Assembly: GCF_030403435.1 (NCBI RefSeq)
Contig: NZ_JAUEPH010000001.1
Location: 186,001-250,000, forward strand
Origin: Algoriphagus sediminis
GTDB lineage: Bacteria; Bacteroidota; Bacteroidia; Cytophagales; Cyclobacteriaceae
DNA length: 64,000 nucleotides
Direction: 5' to 3'
Part shown: positions 9,379-16,447 of the stretch, one piece after another
How the letters are laid out: every line of letters starts with the position of its first letter
Numbering within the stretch: position 1 is the stretch's first letter
Translations under genes and position numbers: made by a program
Notes under the pieces: generated by a model
What the model was told of the DNA's origin: nothing
The model's input: only the letters and a program-made list of their open reading frames with translations
Database searches by the model: none

Positions 9379-10560
9379 CTAGTTTGCCCTTGACTTGCGT
9401 CTTGCTATTTCCTTCTTGATAAGTTGAAATTCCCTGCTGCTTTGACCTGCAATGCTCGAATTTTCTGAGGCTCTTCTGGACAAATAGGGCATCACTTTTT
9501 CAACTGGGCCATAGGGCACATATTTCACCACTCTGTAACCTGCATTGACAAGATTAAAAGAAATATTATCGCTCATTCCATACAATTGCGAAAAAAACAC
9601 CCGATCCGAGTTTGGGTCGATCTCATGTTGATCCATCAATTCAGTCAAATGATAATTGCTGTTTTCATTGTGTGAACCCGATACCAGATAAACCCCATTT
9701 GCCATAGCGTACTCCAGAGCCAAATCGTAATCCCTGTCAGTAGCTGCCTTATTTGGTTGGATGGGATCGGTGTAGCCGAATTCCTCAGCCCTTTCCCTTT
9801 CTTTTTCCATATAGGCACCCCTTACAGGTTTAGCACCGAAGAAATACCCTTTGGTACGTGCAGTTTCATTTGCATTTTTGAGCCTCTCCAGGGAATCATG
9901 GCGATACATTTGGAAAGTATTGTAAACCACGCATCTCTGCTGATTATACTTTTCCATGGCCTCATAGGCCAAATCATCAATCACATTTTGGAACCAGGAT
10001 TCTTCGGCGTCAATAAGAATTTTTAATCCCAGATCGTGAGCAGCTTTGCAAAGCTTATCAATTCTAGCCTTCATTCTATGAAAGGCAGCCTGCTCCTCCA
10101 GATTCAAGATTTCCCCACTTTGAAGTTTTATCATATGATGATAATCTCCAAGTCCTGTGACTTTAAACACCCCAAAAGACATGTAGTCAGTCTTTGCTGA
10201 TTCGACTAAAGTCTGGTAAATCTCTTCTGTAGTTCTGTCAAAACTTTCCTCATCCCCTTTCCCCTCAACTGACAAATCCAAAATAGATTCTATCCCGAAA
10301 TCAGCCAGTTTCTTAGCTGCCTCAATACTTTCGGCAATCGTCTCACCACCACAGAAATGACCAAACATCGTGGACTTCAAAATTGGTTTTACTGGGAGTC
10401 CGATTTTGAAAGACAGGTTTGTCAAAGCTATCCCAAGGTCCGAAATAAACTTATTGTTCAACAAAGAAAACACGAGGTGCATTCGTCTCAATTCCGCATC
10501 AGATTTTGAGGCAAAAGCAATTTCCAGATTATCAAAAGAAACTTTGGGTTTTACAGGCAT
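9379..10560 (-). CDS. Proline dehydrogenase, stand-alone PRODH
   Basis: This is the FAD-dependent enzyme that oxidises proline to pyrroline-5-carboxylate and passes electrons to quinone. Visible motifs are KILIDAEESWFQ, a GYFFGAKPVRGAYME strand, YLVSGSHNENS, and the substrate-binding C-terminal VKYVPYGPVEKVMPYLSRRASEN, typical of the TIM-barrel PRODH core. About 393 residues is normal for monofunctional enzymes of this phylum. I chose ATG 10560 (MPVKPKV) over the longer 10590 start because a -7 promoter element on the minus strand at 10579-10586 would put the transcript start inside the longer reading. No P5C dehydrogenase is nearby. Confidence 0.9.
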   Translation of the reverse strand: MPVKPKVSFDNLEIAFASKSDAELRRMHLVFSLLNNKFISDLGIALTNLSFKIGLPVKPILKSTMFGHFCGGETIAESIEAAKKLADFGIESILDLSVEGKGDEESFDRTTEEIYQTLVESAKTDYMSFGVFKVTGLGDYHHMIKLQSGEILNLEEQAAFHRMKARIDKLCKAAHDLGLKILIDAEESWFQNVIDDLAYEAMEKYNQQRCVVYNTFQMYRHDSLERLKNANETARTKGYFFGAKPVRGAYMEKERERAEEFGYTDPIQPNKAATDRDYDLALEYAMANGVYLVSGSHNENSNYHLTELMDQHEIDPNSDRVFFSQLYGMSDNISFNLVNAGYRVVKYVPYGPVEKVMPYLSRRASENSSIAGQSSREFQLIKKEIARRKSRAN

Positions 10561-10578
10561 CGCTTCCAAATAAAGGTG

Positions 10579-10586
10579 CAAAGATA
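10579..10586 (-). promoter_or_regulatory. -7 promoter element for the proline dehydrogenase gene
   Basis: On the minus strand these bases read TATCTTTG, a perfect match to the Bacteroidota -7 consensus TAnnTTTG. Transcription would begin near 10575, about 15 bases before ATG 10560. No good TTTG sits at the expected -33 position, so this is a partial match. It supports the shorter start of the downstream gene. Confidence 0.5.
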
Positions 10587-10704
10587 TCAAAAAAACCTCT
10601 TTGGGTTTTGAAATGTTATGAATATTGCGAGTTCAAAATTACCTATGAAAGATAGTTCTAGACTAGCCCATAATCGGATCTATCCAACTCAAGCAATTCA
10701 TCCA

Positions 10705-11784
10705 ATGATATCGAAACTCTTCAATAAAAAGGAAACTGATTCTGTTCAACCATTTATCATCTCTGGTCCCTGCAGTGTAGAAACACCTGAGCAGCTTTTT
10801 CAAACCGTAGAAGCACTTTATGAGGAAGGAGTTCGTGTATTTCGGGGTGGTGTTTGGAAGCCCAGAACCAGGCCCGGAACTTTTGAGGGCGTGGGTACGA
10901 AAGCTCTCCCGTGGATTAAAGAGGTGAAGCAAGAGTTTGATATCGAATTTGCAATAGAAGTGGCTTCAGCAAGACATGTGGAAGAAGCCCTAAATGTCGG
11001 AATAGATATTCTCTGGATTGGAGCACGTTCTACGGTAAACCCCTTCACGGTTCAGGAGATCGCAGATAGTTTGGAAGGAGTCGATGTACCTGTTCTTATT
11101 AAAAACCCGATAAACCCCGATCTTGGATTATGGCTAGGTGCCTTCGAAAGAATTCATGCTGCAGGTATTGAACAAACCGCAGCTATCCATCGAGGTTTCA
11201 GCAACTTCAGGGAAAAAGTTTATCGAAACTCACCAAACTGGCAAATACCCATTGACTTCAGGTCGGAGTTACCCCAAATACCTATGATCTGCGACCCCAG
11301 CCATATTTCTGGAAAAAGGCAATTGGTGCCGATCGTATCCCAGAAAGCACTGGATTTGAATTTCGATGGGTTGATGATTGAATCACACATTAATCCAAAT
11401 GAGGCATGGTCAGATTCAGACCAACAATTGAGTCCGAAAGCTCTTGGATTAATGATAAGAAGTCTTCAAACCAGAAAAGTGCATTTTGAAGAAAAAGATA
11501 AACAGCAAAAGCTAAATGAAATTAGGGACCAAATCGATCAGGCAGACCATGATCTTCTGGAAGCAATTCATCAAAGAATGGCTTTGGTGGAAAAAATTGG
11601 TGAATTTAAAAAACTGAATAATGTAGCGGTTTTAGACATGGATCGGTGGAAACATATTCTTCAAACTCGACCGGACTGGGCCAGAGAAATGAGTTTAAAT
11701 CCTACTATGATTGAGGAAATGTTTGGATTAATACATCAAGAATCGATTAAACGACAAACAGAAATCATAGACCCGAAAAACTAA
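10705..11784 (+). CDS. DAHP synthase / chorismate mutase fusion, copy 1
   Basis: The N-terminal about 270 residues are a TIM-barrel DAHP synthase: GPCSVET with the metal Cys, PRTRPGTFEG, GARSTVNPF, AIHRGFS, CDPSHISGKR and the metal-binding ESH and EAWSD motifs. It condenses PEP and erythrose-4-phosphate. The last about 90 residues are an AroQ chorismate mutase helix bundle with the expected Arg, Arg, Lys, DRWK, and HQESIKRQ (Ser and Gln) residues. This order is known from Porphyromonas-type enzymes. An upstream in-frame ATG at 10618 would add 29 residues with no counterpart in copy 2, so I prefer ATG 10705. It diverges from proline dehydrogenase and lacks an aromatic leader peptide. Confidence 0.88.
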   Translation: MISKLFNKKETDSVQPFIISGPCSVETPEQLFQTVEALYEEGVRVFRGGVWKPRTRPGTFEGVGTKALPWIKEVKQEFDIEFAIEVASARHVEEALNVGIDILWIGARSTVNPFTVQEIADSLEGVDVPVLIKNPINPDLGLWLGAFERIHAAGIEQTAAIHRGFSNFREKVYRNSPNWQIPIDFRSELPQIPMICDPSHISGKRQLVPIVSQKALDLNFDGLMIESHINPNEAWSDSDQQLSPKALGLMIRSLQTRKVHFEEKDKQQKLNEIRDQIDQADHDLLEAIHQRMALVEKIGEFKKLNNVAVLDMDRWKHILQTRPDWAREMSLNPTMIEEMFGLIHQESIKRQTEIIDPKN

Positions 11785-11992
11785 AGAATGGTATTATTGA
11801 TCCTTTTGGAAGGATAAATCAATTCAGAATCAGAAAAAAATTAAACTTTTTTATTCGGTTCTTTATTTGGATGATTATATAGAATTTAAAATTATCTTCC
11901 GTTTCGTAGGTAAATTTTTATTCTTTTTAAAAAGAAATAATGATTGTCTCATTTCATTAGAAGATTCTCAAAAATAGCATCCTTTATTTGGT

Positions 11993-12023
11993 TTTGTTTT
12001 TAAAAAGGCCGGATATACATTTG
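11993..12023 (+). promoter_or_regulatory. Bacteroidota-type promoter of the phenylalanine/tyrosine operon
   Basis: TTTG at 11993-11996 and TACATTTG at 12016-12023 are separated by 19 bases, a full match to the Bacteroidota housekeeping promoter (TTTG-N19-TAnnTTTG). Using the -7 spacing, transcription should start at about 12027-12028, which is the A of the leader-peptide ATG. The stretch 11785-11992 before it is AT-rich non-coding DNA with no other convincing signal. Confidence 0.7.
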
Positions 12024-12027
12024 AGAC

Positions 12028-12123
12028 ATGTTAATCATTGCCGCTCTATATTTTAGCTTCTTTTACTTTTACTTTCTTGACCGAGAAAGAATCGGAGCTG
12101 CGTATCAAATAGTCAAATACTAA
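12028..12123 (+). CDS. Phe/Tyr-rich attenuator leader peptide (31 codons)
   Basis: The frame ATG 12028 to TAA 12121 encodes 31 residues. Residues 8-16 are Y-F-S-F-F-Y-F-Y-F, so eight of nine codons (12049-12075) call for Tyr or Phe, with two more Tyr at 26 and 31. A ribosome reading this run would stall when charged tRNA-Phe or tRNA-Tyr is scarce. The frame ends 17 bases before a perfect intrinsic terminator that precedes the operon making Phe and Tyr. The predicted transcript start coincides with the ATG and there is no Shine-Dalgarno sequence, so it may be translated from a leaderless mRNA. Expression is inferred. Confidence 0.85.
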   Translation: MLIIAALYFSFFYFYFLDRERIGAAYQIVKY

Positions 12124-12150
12124 ATAGAAAAATAAAGCAAAGCCCGATTC
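12081..12150 (+). promoter_or_regulatory. Transcription attenuator: anti-antiterminator and antiterminator pairings
   Basis: Arm 1 (CCGA 12081-12084) can pair with TCGG 12092-12095. Arm 2 (12089-12099, GAATCGGAGCT) can instead pair with arm 3 (12141-12150, AGCCCGATTC): seven pairs, one bulged A at 12096, then three pairs. Arm 3 is also the 5' side of the terminator, so arm 2-arm 3 pairing prevents termination. A ribosome stalled on the Phe/Tyr codons ending at 12075 would cover arm 1 and leave arm 2 free, favouring readthrough; unhindered translation would let arms 1 and 2 pair and the terminator fold. A further hairpin, CTTTCT 12072-12077 with AGAAAG 12084-12089, may act as a pause site. Confidence 0.8.
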
Positions 12151-12169
12151 GAAAGAGTCGGGCTTTTTT
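12139..12169 (+). terminator. Attenuator terminator hairpin
   Basis: AAAGCCCGATTC (12139-12150) pairs with GAGTCGGGCTTT (12155-12166), twelve pairs with a single G-T wobble, closed by a GAAA tetraloop (12151-12154) and followed by a T tract to 12169. It ends 17 bases before ATG 12187 and would stop transcription before the biosynthetic genes. Confidence 0.9.
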
Positions 12170-12186
12170 CATTAATACTCAAAACT

Positions 12187-13284
12187 ATGAAATCACACAA
12201 GCAAATTAAGGATTGGGGACTAGGATTAGACACTCCGTTGATTATTGCAGGACCATGTAGCGCAGAATCTCCAGAGCAGATCGAGCAAATCTGCAAAGAA
12301 ATGAAGGAGGCCAATGTACTTCCTCACCTATTCAGAGTAGGTATTTGGAAGCCAAGAACAAGACCGGGGAGCTTCGAGGGAATTGGCGAGGAAGGTCTCA
12401 AATGGATGGAAATTGTAAGACACCAACTGAATATTCCTGTTACCACCGAGGTAGGAAATGCCGGACATGTGGAAATCGCCTTAAAAAACAATGTGGATGT
12501 ACTTTGGATCGGAGCAAGAACGACGGTTAATCCTTTTGCTGTTCAGGAAATTGCTGATGCCTTGAGAGGTGTGGATATTCCCGTGATGGTCAAAAACCCA
12601 ATGAACCCAGACCTTGATCTTTGGATGGGAGCTATTGAAAGGATGCATGCTGTGGGGATAGAGAAGTTAGCTGCAATCCACCGTGGGTTTTCCGATGCTT
12701 ATGACAAGCGATTCAGAAATAAGCCAAATTGGTCGATGCCGATGCACTTAAAAAGAAAGTGGGAAGGAATGGAAGTGATAAATGATCCAAGTCATATCGT
12801 AGGTAAGCGGGATGGAATACTGGAAATTTCACAAAGAGCCATGAATTTCGGCCTGGATGGATTGATGATCGAAACTCATCATGACCCAGACAACGCATGG
12901 TCTGACGCAAAACAGCAAGTTACTCCGAAAGCCTTGAAGGAAATTTTATCAAAAATTGATTTCAAAAAGCCACTAGAGGAGCAGCAGCCTAGCGAAAGAC
13001 TAAATGATCTAAGGAGGGCAGTAGATCATATGGATGACCAGCTTTTGGACATTCTTCAGGAGAGATTTGCAGTGATAGATCAGATTGGTGAGCACAAAAG
13101 GGTAAATCATCTCACAGTATTTCAGTCTGATCGATGGAAAGAAGTAATGGAAAGCCGGACACAAAAAGGTGTGAAAAAGAACCTGAGCGAAAAATTCATG
13201 AAAGAGTTGCTTTACTGTATTCATGAAGAATCTGTAAAAAGACAGGAAAAGCAGCTTCGCGAGGCAGAGCCCATTAAAAAATAA
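12187..13284 (+). CDS. DAHP synthase / chorismate mutase fusion, copy 2 (attenuator-controlled)
   Basis: The 365-residue paralogue of the 10705 gene has the same domain order. DAHP synthase motifs are GPCSAES, PRTRPGSFEG, GARTTVNPF, AIHRGFS, NDPSHIVGKR, and ETHHDPDNAWSD; the AroQ mutase follows from about residue 275 with LNDLRRAVD, ERFAV, DRWKEV and HEESVKRQ. It catalyses the first step of the shikimate pathway and chorismate to prephenate. It is the first structural gene of the operon ending in tyrA. Its leader senses Phe/Tyr, whereas copy 1 has no such leader; a division of labour between a regulated and a constitutive copy is my inference. Confidence 0.93.
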   Translation: MKSHKQIKDWGLGLDTPLIIAGPCSAESPEQIEQICKEMKEANVLPHLFRVGIWKPRTRPGSFEGIGEEGLKWMEIVRHQLNIPVTTEVGNAGHVEIALKNNVDVLWIGARTTVNPFAVQEIADALRGVDIPVMVKNPMNPDLDLWMGAIERMHAVGIEKLAAIHRGFSDAYDKRFRNKPNWSMPMHLKRKWEGMEVINDPSHIVGKRDGILEISQRAMNFGLDGLMIETHHDPDNAWSDAKQQVTPKALKEILSKIDFKKPLEEQQPSERLNDLRRAVDHMDDQLLDILQERFAVIDQIGEHKRVNHLTVFQSDRWKEVMESRTQKGVKKNLSEKFMKELLYCIHEESVKRQEKQLREAEPIKK

Positions 13285-13295
13285 TGGATATTTAG

Positions 13296-13330
13296 AATGG
13301 AAGGCTAGCTTGTGAGTCTTCCATTTTTTT
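13296..13330 (+). terminator. Terminator-like hairpin inside the aromatic operon
   Basis: AATGGAAG (13296-13303) pairs with CTTCCATT (13318-13325), extendable by A-T/G-T pairs outward, and is followed by a T tract ending at 13330. It sits between the DAHP synthase/chorismate mutase gene and aroB, 20 bases before the likely aroB start. It may give partial termination or end an mRNA after processing, since the remaining genes clearly continue the pathway. Confidence 0.65.
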
Positions 13331-13349
13331 GATCTCAAATCAAGTCAAA

Positions 13350-14390
13350 TTGAACAAAATACTTTTCTCAAAAAACCTGACTCCGGAAATTCAGGAGATT
13401 ACCCGGGAAATTAACCCATCTCAGATTTTACTAATCTGTGATGAAAACACCCATACCCATTGCCTACCTAAAGTTGGAAACCTAGAAATTCCGGATGAAA
13501 ATGTCTTCGTGGCAACTCCCGGCGAAGGAAACAAGAATCTCAAAACGTGTGAATTGATTTGGGATATGATGACAAAGGCCAAATTGGACAGAAAAGCACT
13601 TGTGATCAATTTAGGCGGAGGGGTGATCACGGATATGGGTGGATTTTGTGCATCTATTTACAAAAGGGGAATTCGATTTATTAATATTCCCACCACTCTT
13701 TTGTCTCAAGTGGATGCAAGTGTCGGTGGAAAGTTAGGGATCGATTTTCAAGGATTAAAGAATCATCTGGGGGTTTTTAATGAACCGGAGGCGGTGATAG
13801 TCTCCCCTGAATTTTTAGAAACTCTTCCAAAATCAGAGTTAAGGTCTGGCTTTGCTGAGATCATGAAACATGGCCTGATATCGAATAGTGACTATTTTGA
13901 TTCCTTGGATCTTACAAACTGGAAGCATTCCAACTGGCCAGAAATTATTCGAAAATCCGTAGAGATCAAACAGCTGGTAGTGGTTAATGATCCAAAAGAA
14001 ACAGGCCAAAGAAAAATTTTAAATTTTGGACATACCATCGGCCATGCTTTGGAGAGCTTTTATTTGGATGGATCTAATCACTTACTGCACGGAGAGGCCA
14101 TTGCAATTGGGATGATTTGCGAAGCTCATTTATCAAATGTGATCAATGGAATGTCCGAAGAAGAACTTGAGAAAATAACAGGGGCTTTTTTGACCGTTTT
14201 CGGCAAAAATGATATTCCTGAAGAGGATATTGAATCCATCGTAGATTTGTGCCTACAGGACAAAAAGAATGAAGGAAACAGCCTTCTTTTTTCCTTGCTA
14301 AACTCCATCGGAGACTGTGCATACAATATCCCGGTGACCAGATCTCAAATAGTTCAATCCATTCAGTTTTACAGAAATCTAGCCTCCTGA
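13350..14390 (+). CDS. aroB: 3-dehydroquinate synthase
   Basis: This NAD- and Zn-dependent enzyme converts DAHP to 3-dehydroquinate. The Rossmann part has LLICDENTHTHCLP and the GEGNKNL segment; then NLGGGVITDMGGFCAS, PTTLLSQVDASVGGKLGIDF, and the metal ligands around FAEIMKHG, FGHTIGHALES and HGEAIAIGM. No ATG lies near the expected N-terminus; TTG 13350 gives MNKILFSKNL, a typical AroB start, while TTG 13329 would add seven residues and lie within the T tract of a hairpin. The stop is followed two bases later by aroA. Confidence 0.92.
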   Translation: MNKILFSKNLTPEIQEITREINPSQILLICDENTHTHCLPKVGNLEIPDENVFVATPGEGNKNLKTCELIWDMMTKAKLDRKALVINLGGGVITDMGGFCASIYKRGIRFINIPTTLLSQVDASVGGKLGIDFQGLKNHLGVFNEPEAVIVSPEFLETLPKSELRSGFAEIMKHGLISNSDYFDSLDLTNWKHSNWPEIIRKSVEIKQLVVVNDPKETGQRKILNFGHTIGHALESFYLDGSNHLLHGEAIAIGMICEAHLSNVINGMSEEELEKITGAFLTVFGKNDIPEEDIESIVDLCLQDKKNEGNSLLFSLLNSIGDCAYNIPVTRSQIVQSIQFYRNLAS

Positions 14391-14391
14391 A

Positions 14392-15627
14392 ATGTCTGAT
14401 ATTCTACTTCTTCAAAAGGAAAAATTTACTTTTCATAAGATCTCCCTTCCCGCCTCCAAAAGCGAATCCAACAGGGCGCTGATCATTGATGCATTGACGA
14501 AGGGTGAGAACAAACTTACCAATCTCGCCGAGGCTAGGGACACCCAAACAATGATCCGTCTTCTGAGAGAAGATGGTCCAGTTTTCGATGTTTTAGACGC
14601 TGGAACCACCATGAGATTTCTTACAGCATATTCAGCAATTGCTGGAAAGCGGAAGGTGTTGACAGGAACGGACAGAATGTGCCAAAGACCTATCGGGATT
14701 CTTGTCGAGGCACTAAAAGAACTAGGAGCGAGTGTGCATTACTTAACTGAGGAGGGATATCCGCCACTAGCAGTCAATGGCTTCCCTGAGCAAAAAACAG
14801 ATAAAATTGTAATGCGAGGCGATGTTTCATCTCAATACATATCTGCTATCCTCATGGTAGCTCCTACTCTGCCAAACGGACTTGAACTCGAGCTGGAAGG
14901 AAAAATAGGCTCCAGAACCTACATCGAAATGACCCTTGAATTAATGTCAAATTTCGGGATCAAGTACAAATGGATAGACCGAACAATAAGTATAAAACCT
15001 CAAGAATATAAGGCCACGGCATTTGCAGTAGAAAGTGATTGGTCAGGAGCCAGCTACTGGTTTAGCCTTCTTGCTTGTGCCAAAGAGGGGTCTTTCTTTT
15101 TAGAAGGGCTGAAAGAAAATAGCCTTCAAGGAGATTCTAAGATTGTGGAAATCATGGATTCCCTTGGAATCAAAAGTGAATTCAAAAAAGAGGGTGTTTT
15201 ACTCACAAAACAAGAGGTCTCAGGACTTCAAGAGTGGGATTTCACCCATTGCCCAGATTTAGCTCAAACCGTGGCAGTGACATGTGCGATTTTAGGCCAA
15301 AATCCAAAATTCACTGGATTAGAGAGCCTTAGAATTAAGGAGACAGATAGAATCTATGCCTTGCAGCAGGAGCTGGGGAAGTTCGGGGCAAAACTCATTG
15401 AAAAAGAAAATGAAGTTTTTGAACTGATCCCGTCATTTTCGATGCCCCACCGAGTCACCATTGAGACCTATGATGATCACAGAATGGCCATGGCTTTTAT
15501 GCCTTTACTCTCGAAGACCGATGTGGAGATCAGAGACTTAGAAGTAGTGAATAAATCTTATCCGAGCTTCTGGAAGCATTGTGAATCCATCGGCATTAAA
15601 ACAAAGATCACTTCACATGAAGTCTAG
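14392..15627 (+). CDS. aroA: 3-phosphoshikimate 1-carboxyvinyltransferase (EPSP synthase)
   Basis: The 411-residue enzyme joins PEP to shikimate-3-phosphate. Visible signatures are the N-terminal LPASKSESNRALII (PEP/S3P-binding Lys and Ser/Arg), LDAGTTMRFLTAY in place of the usual GNAGTxxR, MCQRPI, VSSQYISAILM, ESLRIKETDRI, and the C-terminal TYDDHRMAMAFMPL with the catalytic Asp-His-Arg. The last 11 bases overlap the start of pheA, suggesting coupled translation. Shikimate kinase and dehydrogenase genes are absent from this operon. Confidence 0.93.
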   Translation: MSDILLLQKEKFTFHKISLPASKSESNRALIIDALTKGENKLTNLAEARDTQTMIRLLREDGPVFDVLDAGTTMRFLTAYSAIAGKRKVLTGTDRMCQRPIGILVEALKELGASVHYLTEEGYPPLAVNGFPEQKTDKIVMRGDVSSQYISAILMVAPTLPNGLELELEGKIGSRTYIEMTLELMSNFGIKYKWIDRTISIKPQEYKATAFAVESDWSGASYWFSLLACAKEGSFFLEGLKENSLQGDSKIVEIMDSLGIKSEFKKEGVLLTKQEVSGLQEWDFTHCPDLAQTVAVTCAILGQNPKFTGLESLRIKETDRIYALQQELGKFGAKLIEKENEVFELIPSFSMPHRVTIETYDDHRMAMAFMPLLSKTDVEIRDLEVVNKSYPSFWKHCESIGIKTKITSHEV

Positions 15628-16447
15628 CAAAGTTATTGCGATTCAAGGAATCCCGGGTTCATTTCATCATCAAGTGGCCCTTGAAAACTTTGGAGAAAAG
15701 GTAGAAATCCTATATCTGGATTCTTTTGAGGAGGTGGCTCAAAAAGTAGTTTTGGGTATCGCAGATGAAGGAATTATGGCCATAGAAAATTCTATAGCTG
15801 GAGCTATTTTTCCAAATTATGACCTCATCGATAGCCAAGGGCTTTCGGTCTGTGGGGAGTATTATCTTCCCATCGCTCATCAATTGATGGCTTTGCCTGA
15901 GCAAAAAATAGAAAATTTAAGGGAAGTTCAGTCTCACCCGATGGCTCTACTCCAATGCAAAAAATTTCTATCCCAGTTTCATAACCTAAAACCCAAAGCA
16001 GCAAGGGATACAGCTACCGTTGCGAAGGAAATTTCTGAAAATAACATTCAAGGAATTGCTGCCATAGGCAGTAAAATCGCTGCGGATATTTATGGGCTGA
16101 AGGTTTTGGCAGAGGATATTCAAACTGTCAAAAATAACTTCACTCGATTTATTTTTCTCAGTAAGGAAGAGAATCTGATTGAGGAAAGCCATTCGAAAGC
16201 TTCCCTAAAAATTACGATTAAGAATCAGCCAGGATCTTTGGCAAAACTCCTGACCAAAATTCATGAATTCAATCTTGACTTGAGCAAAATTCAGTCAGTG
16301 CCGGTGATAGAAAAACCCTGGGAATATGCATTTTTCATTGATATTCTTTTTGAAAGTATTTCAAATTTCAAAAAGTGCATGACTGAGATTTCCGAGACTC
16401 TTGGGGAGGTAAAAATTATTGGAACCTATGAAAAAGGAATGAAATGA
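15617..16447 (+). CDS. pheA: Prephenate dehydratase with ACT domain
   Basis: This enzyme turns prephenate into phenylpyruvate. The first about 180 residues hold the type 2 periplasmic-binding-like catalytic fold with IQGIPGSFHHQVA, MAIENSIAGAI, and the catalytic NNFTRFIFL (TRF) motif. Residues about 195-270 form an ACT domain. The usual Phe-binding motifs GALV and ESRP appear as GSLA and QSVP, so feedback by Phe may be weaker or different; this altered form is common in the phylum as far as I know. I chose ATG 15617, which overlaps aroA by 11 bases, over an upstream GTG at 15581. The stop overlaps the next start as ATGA. Confidence 0.9.
   Translation: MKSSKVIAIQGIPGSFHHQVALENFGEKVEILYLDSFEEVAQKVVLGIADEGIMAIENSIAGAIFPNYDLIDSQGLSVCGEYYLPIAHQLMALPEQKIENLREVQSHPMALLQCKKFLSQFHNLKPKAARDTATVAKEISENNIQGIAAIGSKIAADIYGLKVLAEDIQTVKNNFTRFIFLSKEENLIEESHSKASLKITIKNQPGSLAKLLTKIHEFNLDLSKIQSVPVIEKPWEYAFFIDILFESISNFKKCMTEISETLGEVKIIGTYEKGMK

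Noticed and set aside
10618..10704. Possible leader peptide or N-terminal extension of the first DAHP synthase fusion
   Set aside because: The 29 codons contain few aromatic residues and no following terminator, so it is not an attenuator; as an extension it has no counterpart in copy 2.
11796..11825. Inverted repeat after DAHP synthase copy 1 (ATCCTT...AAGGAT)
   Set aside because: Only six clean pairs and no T tract follow, so I cannot call it a terminator.
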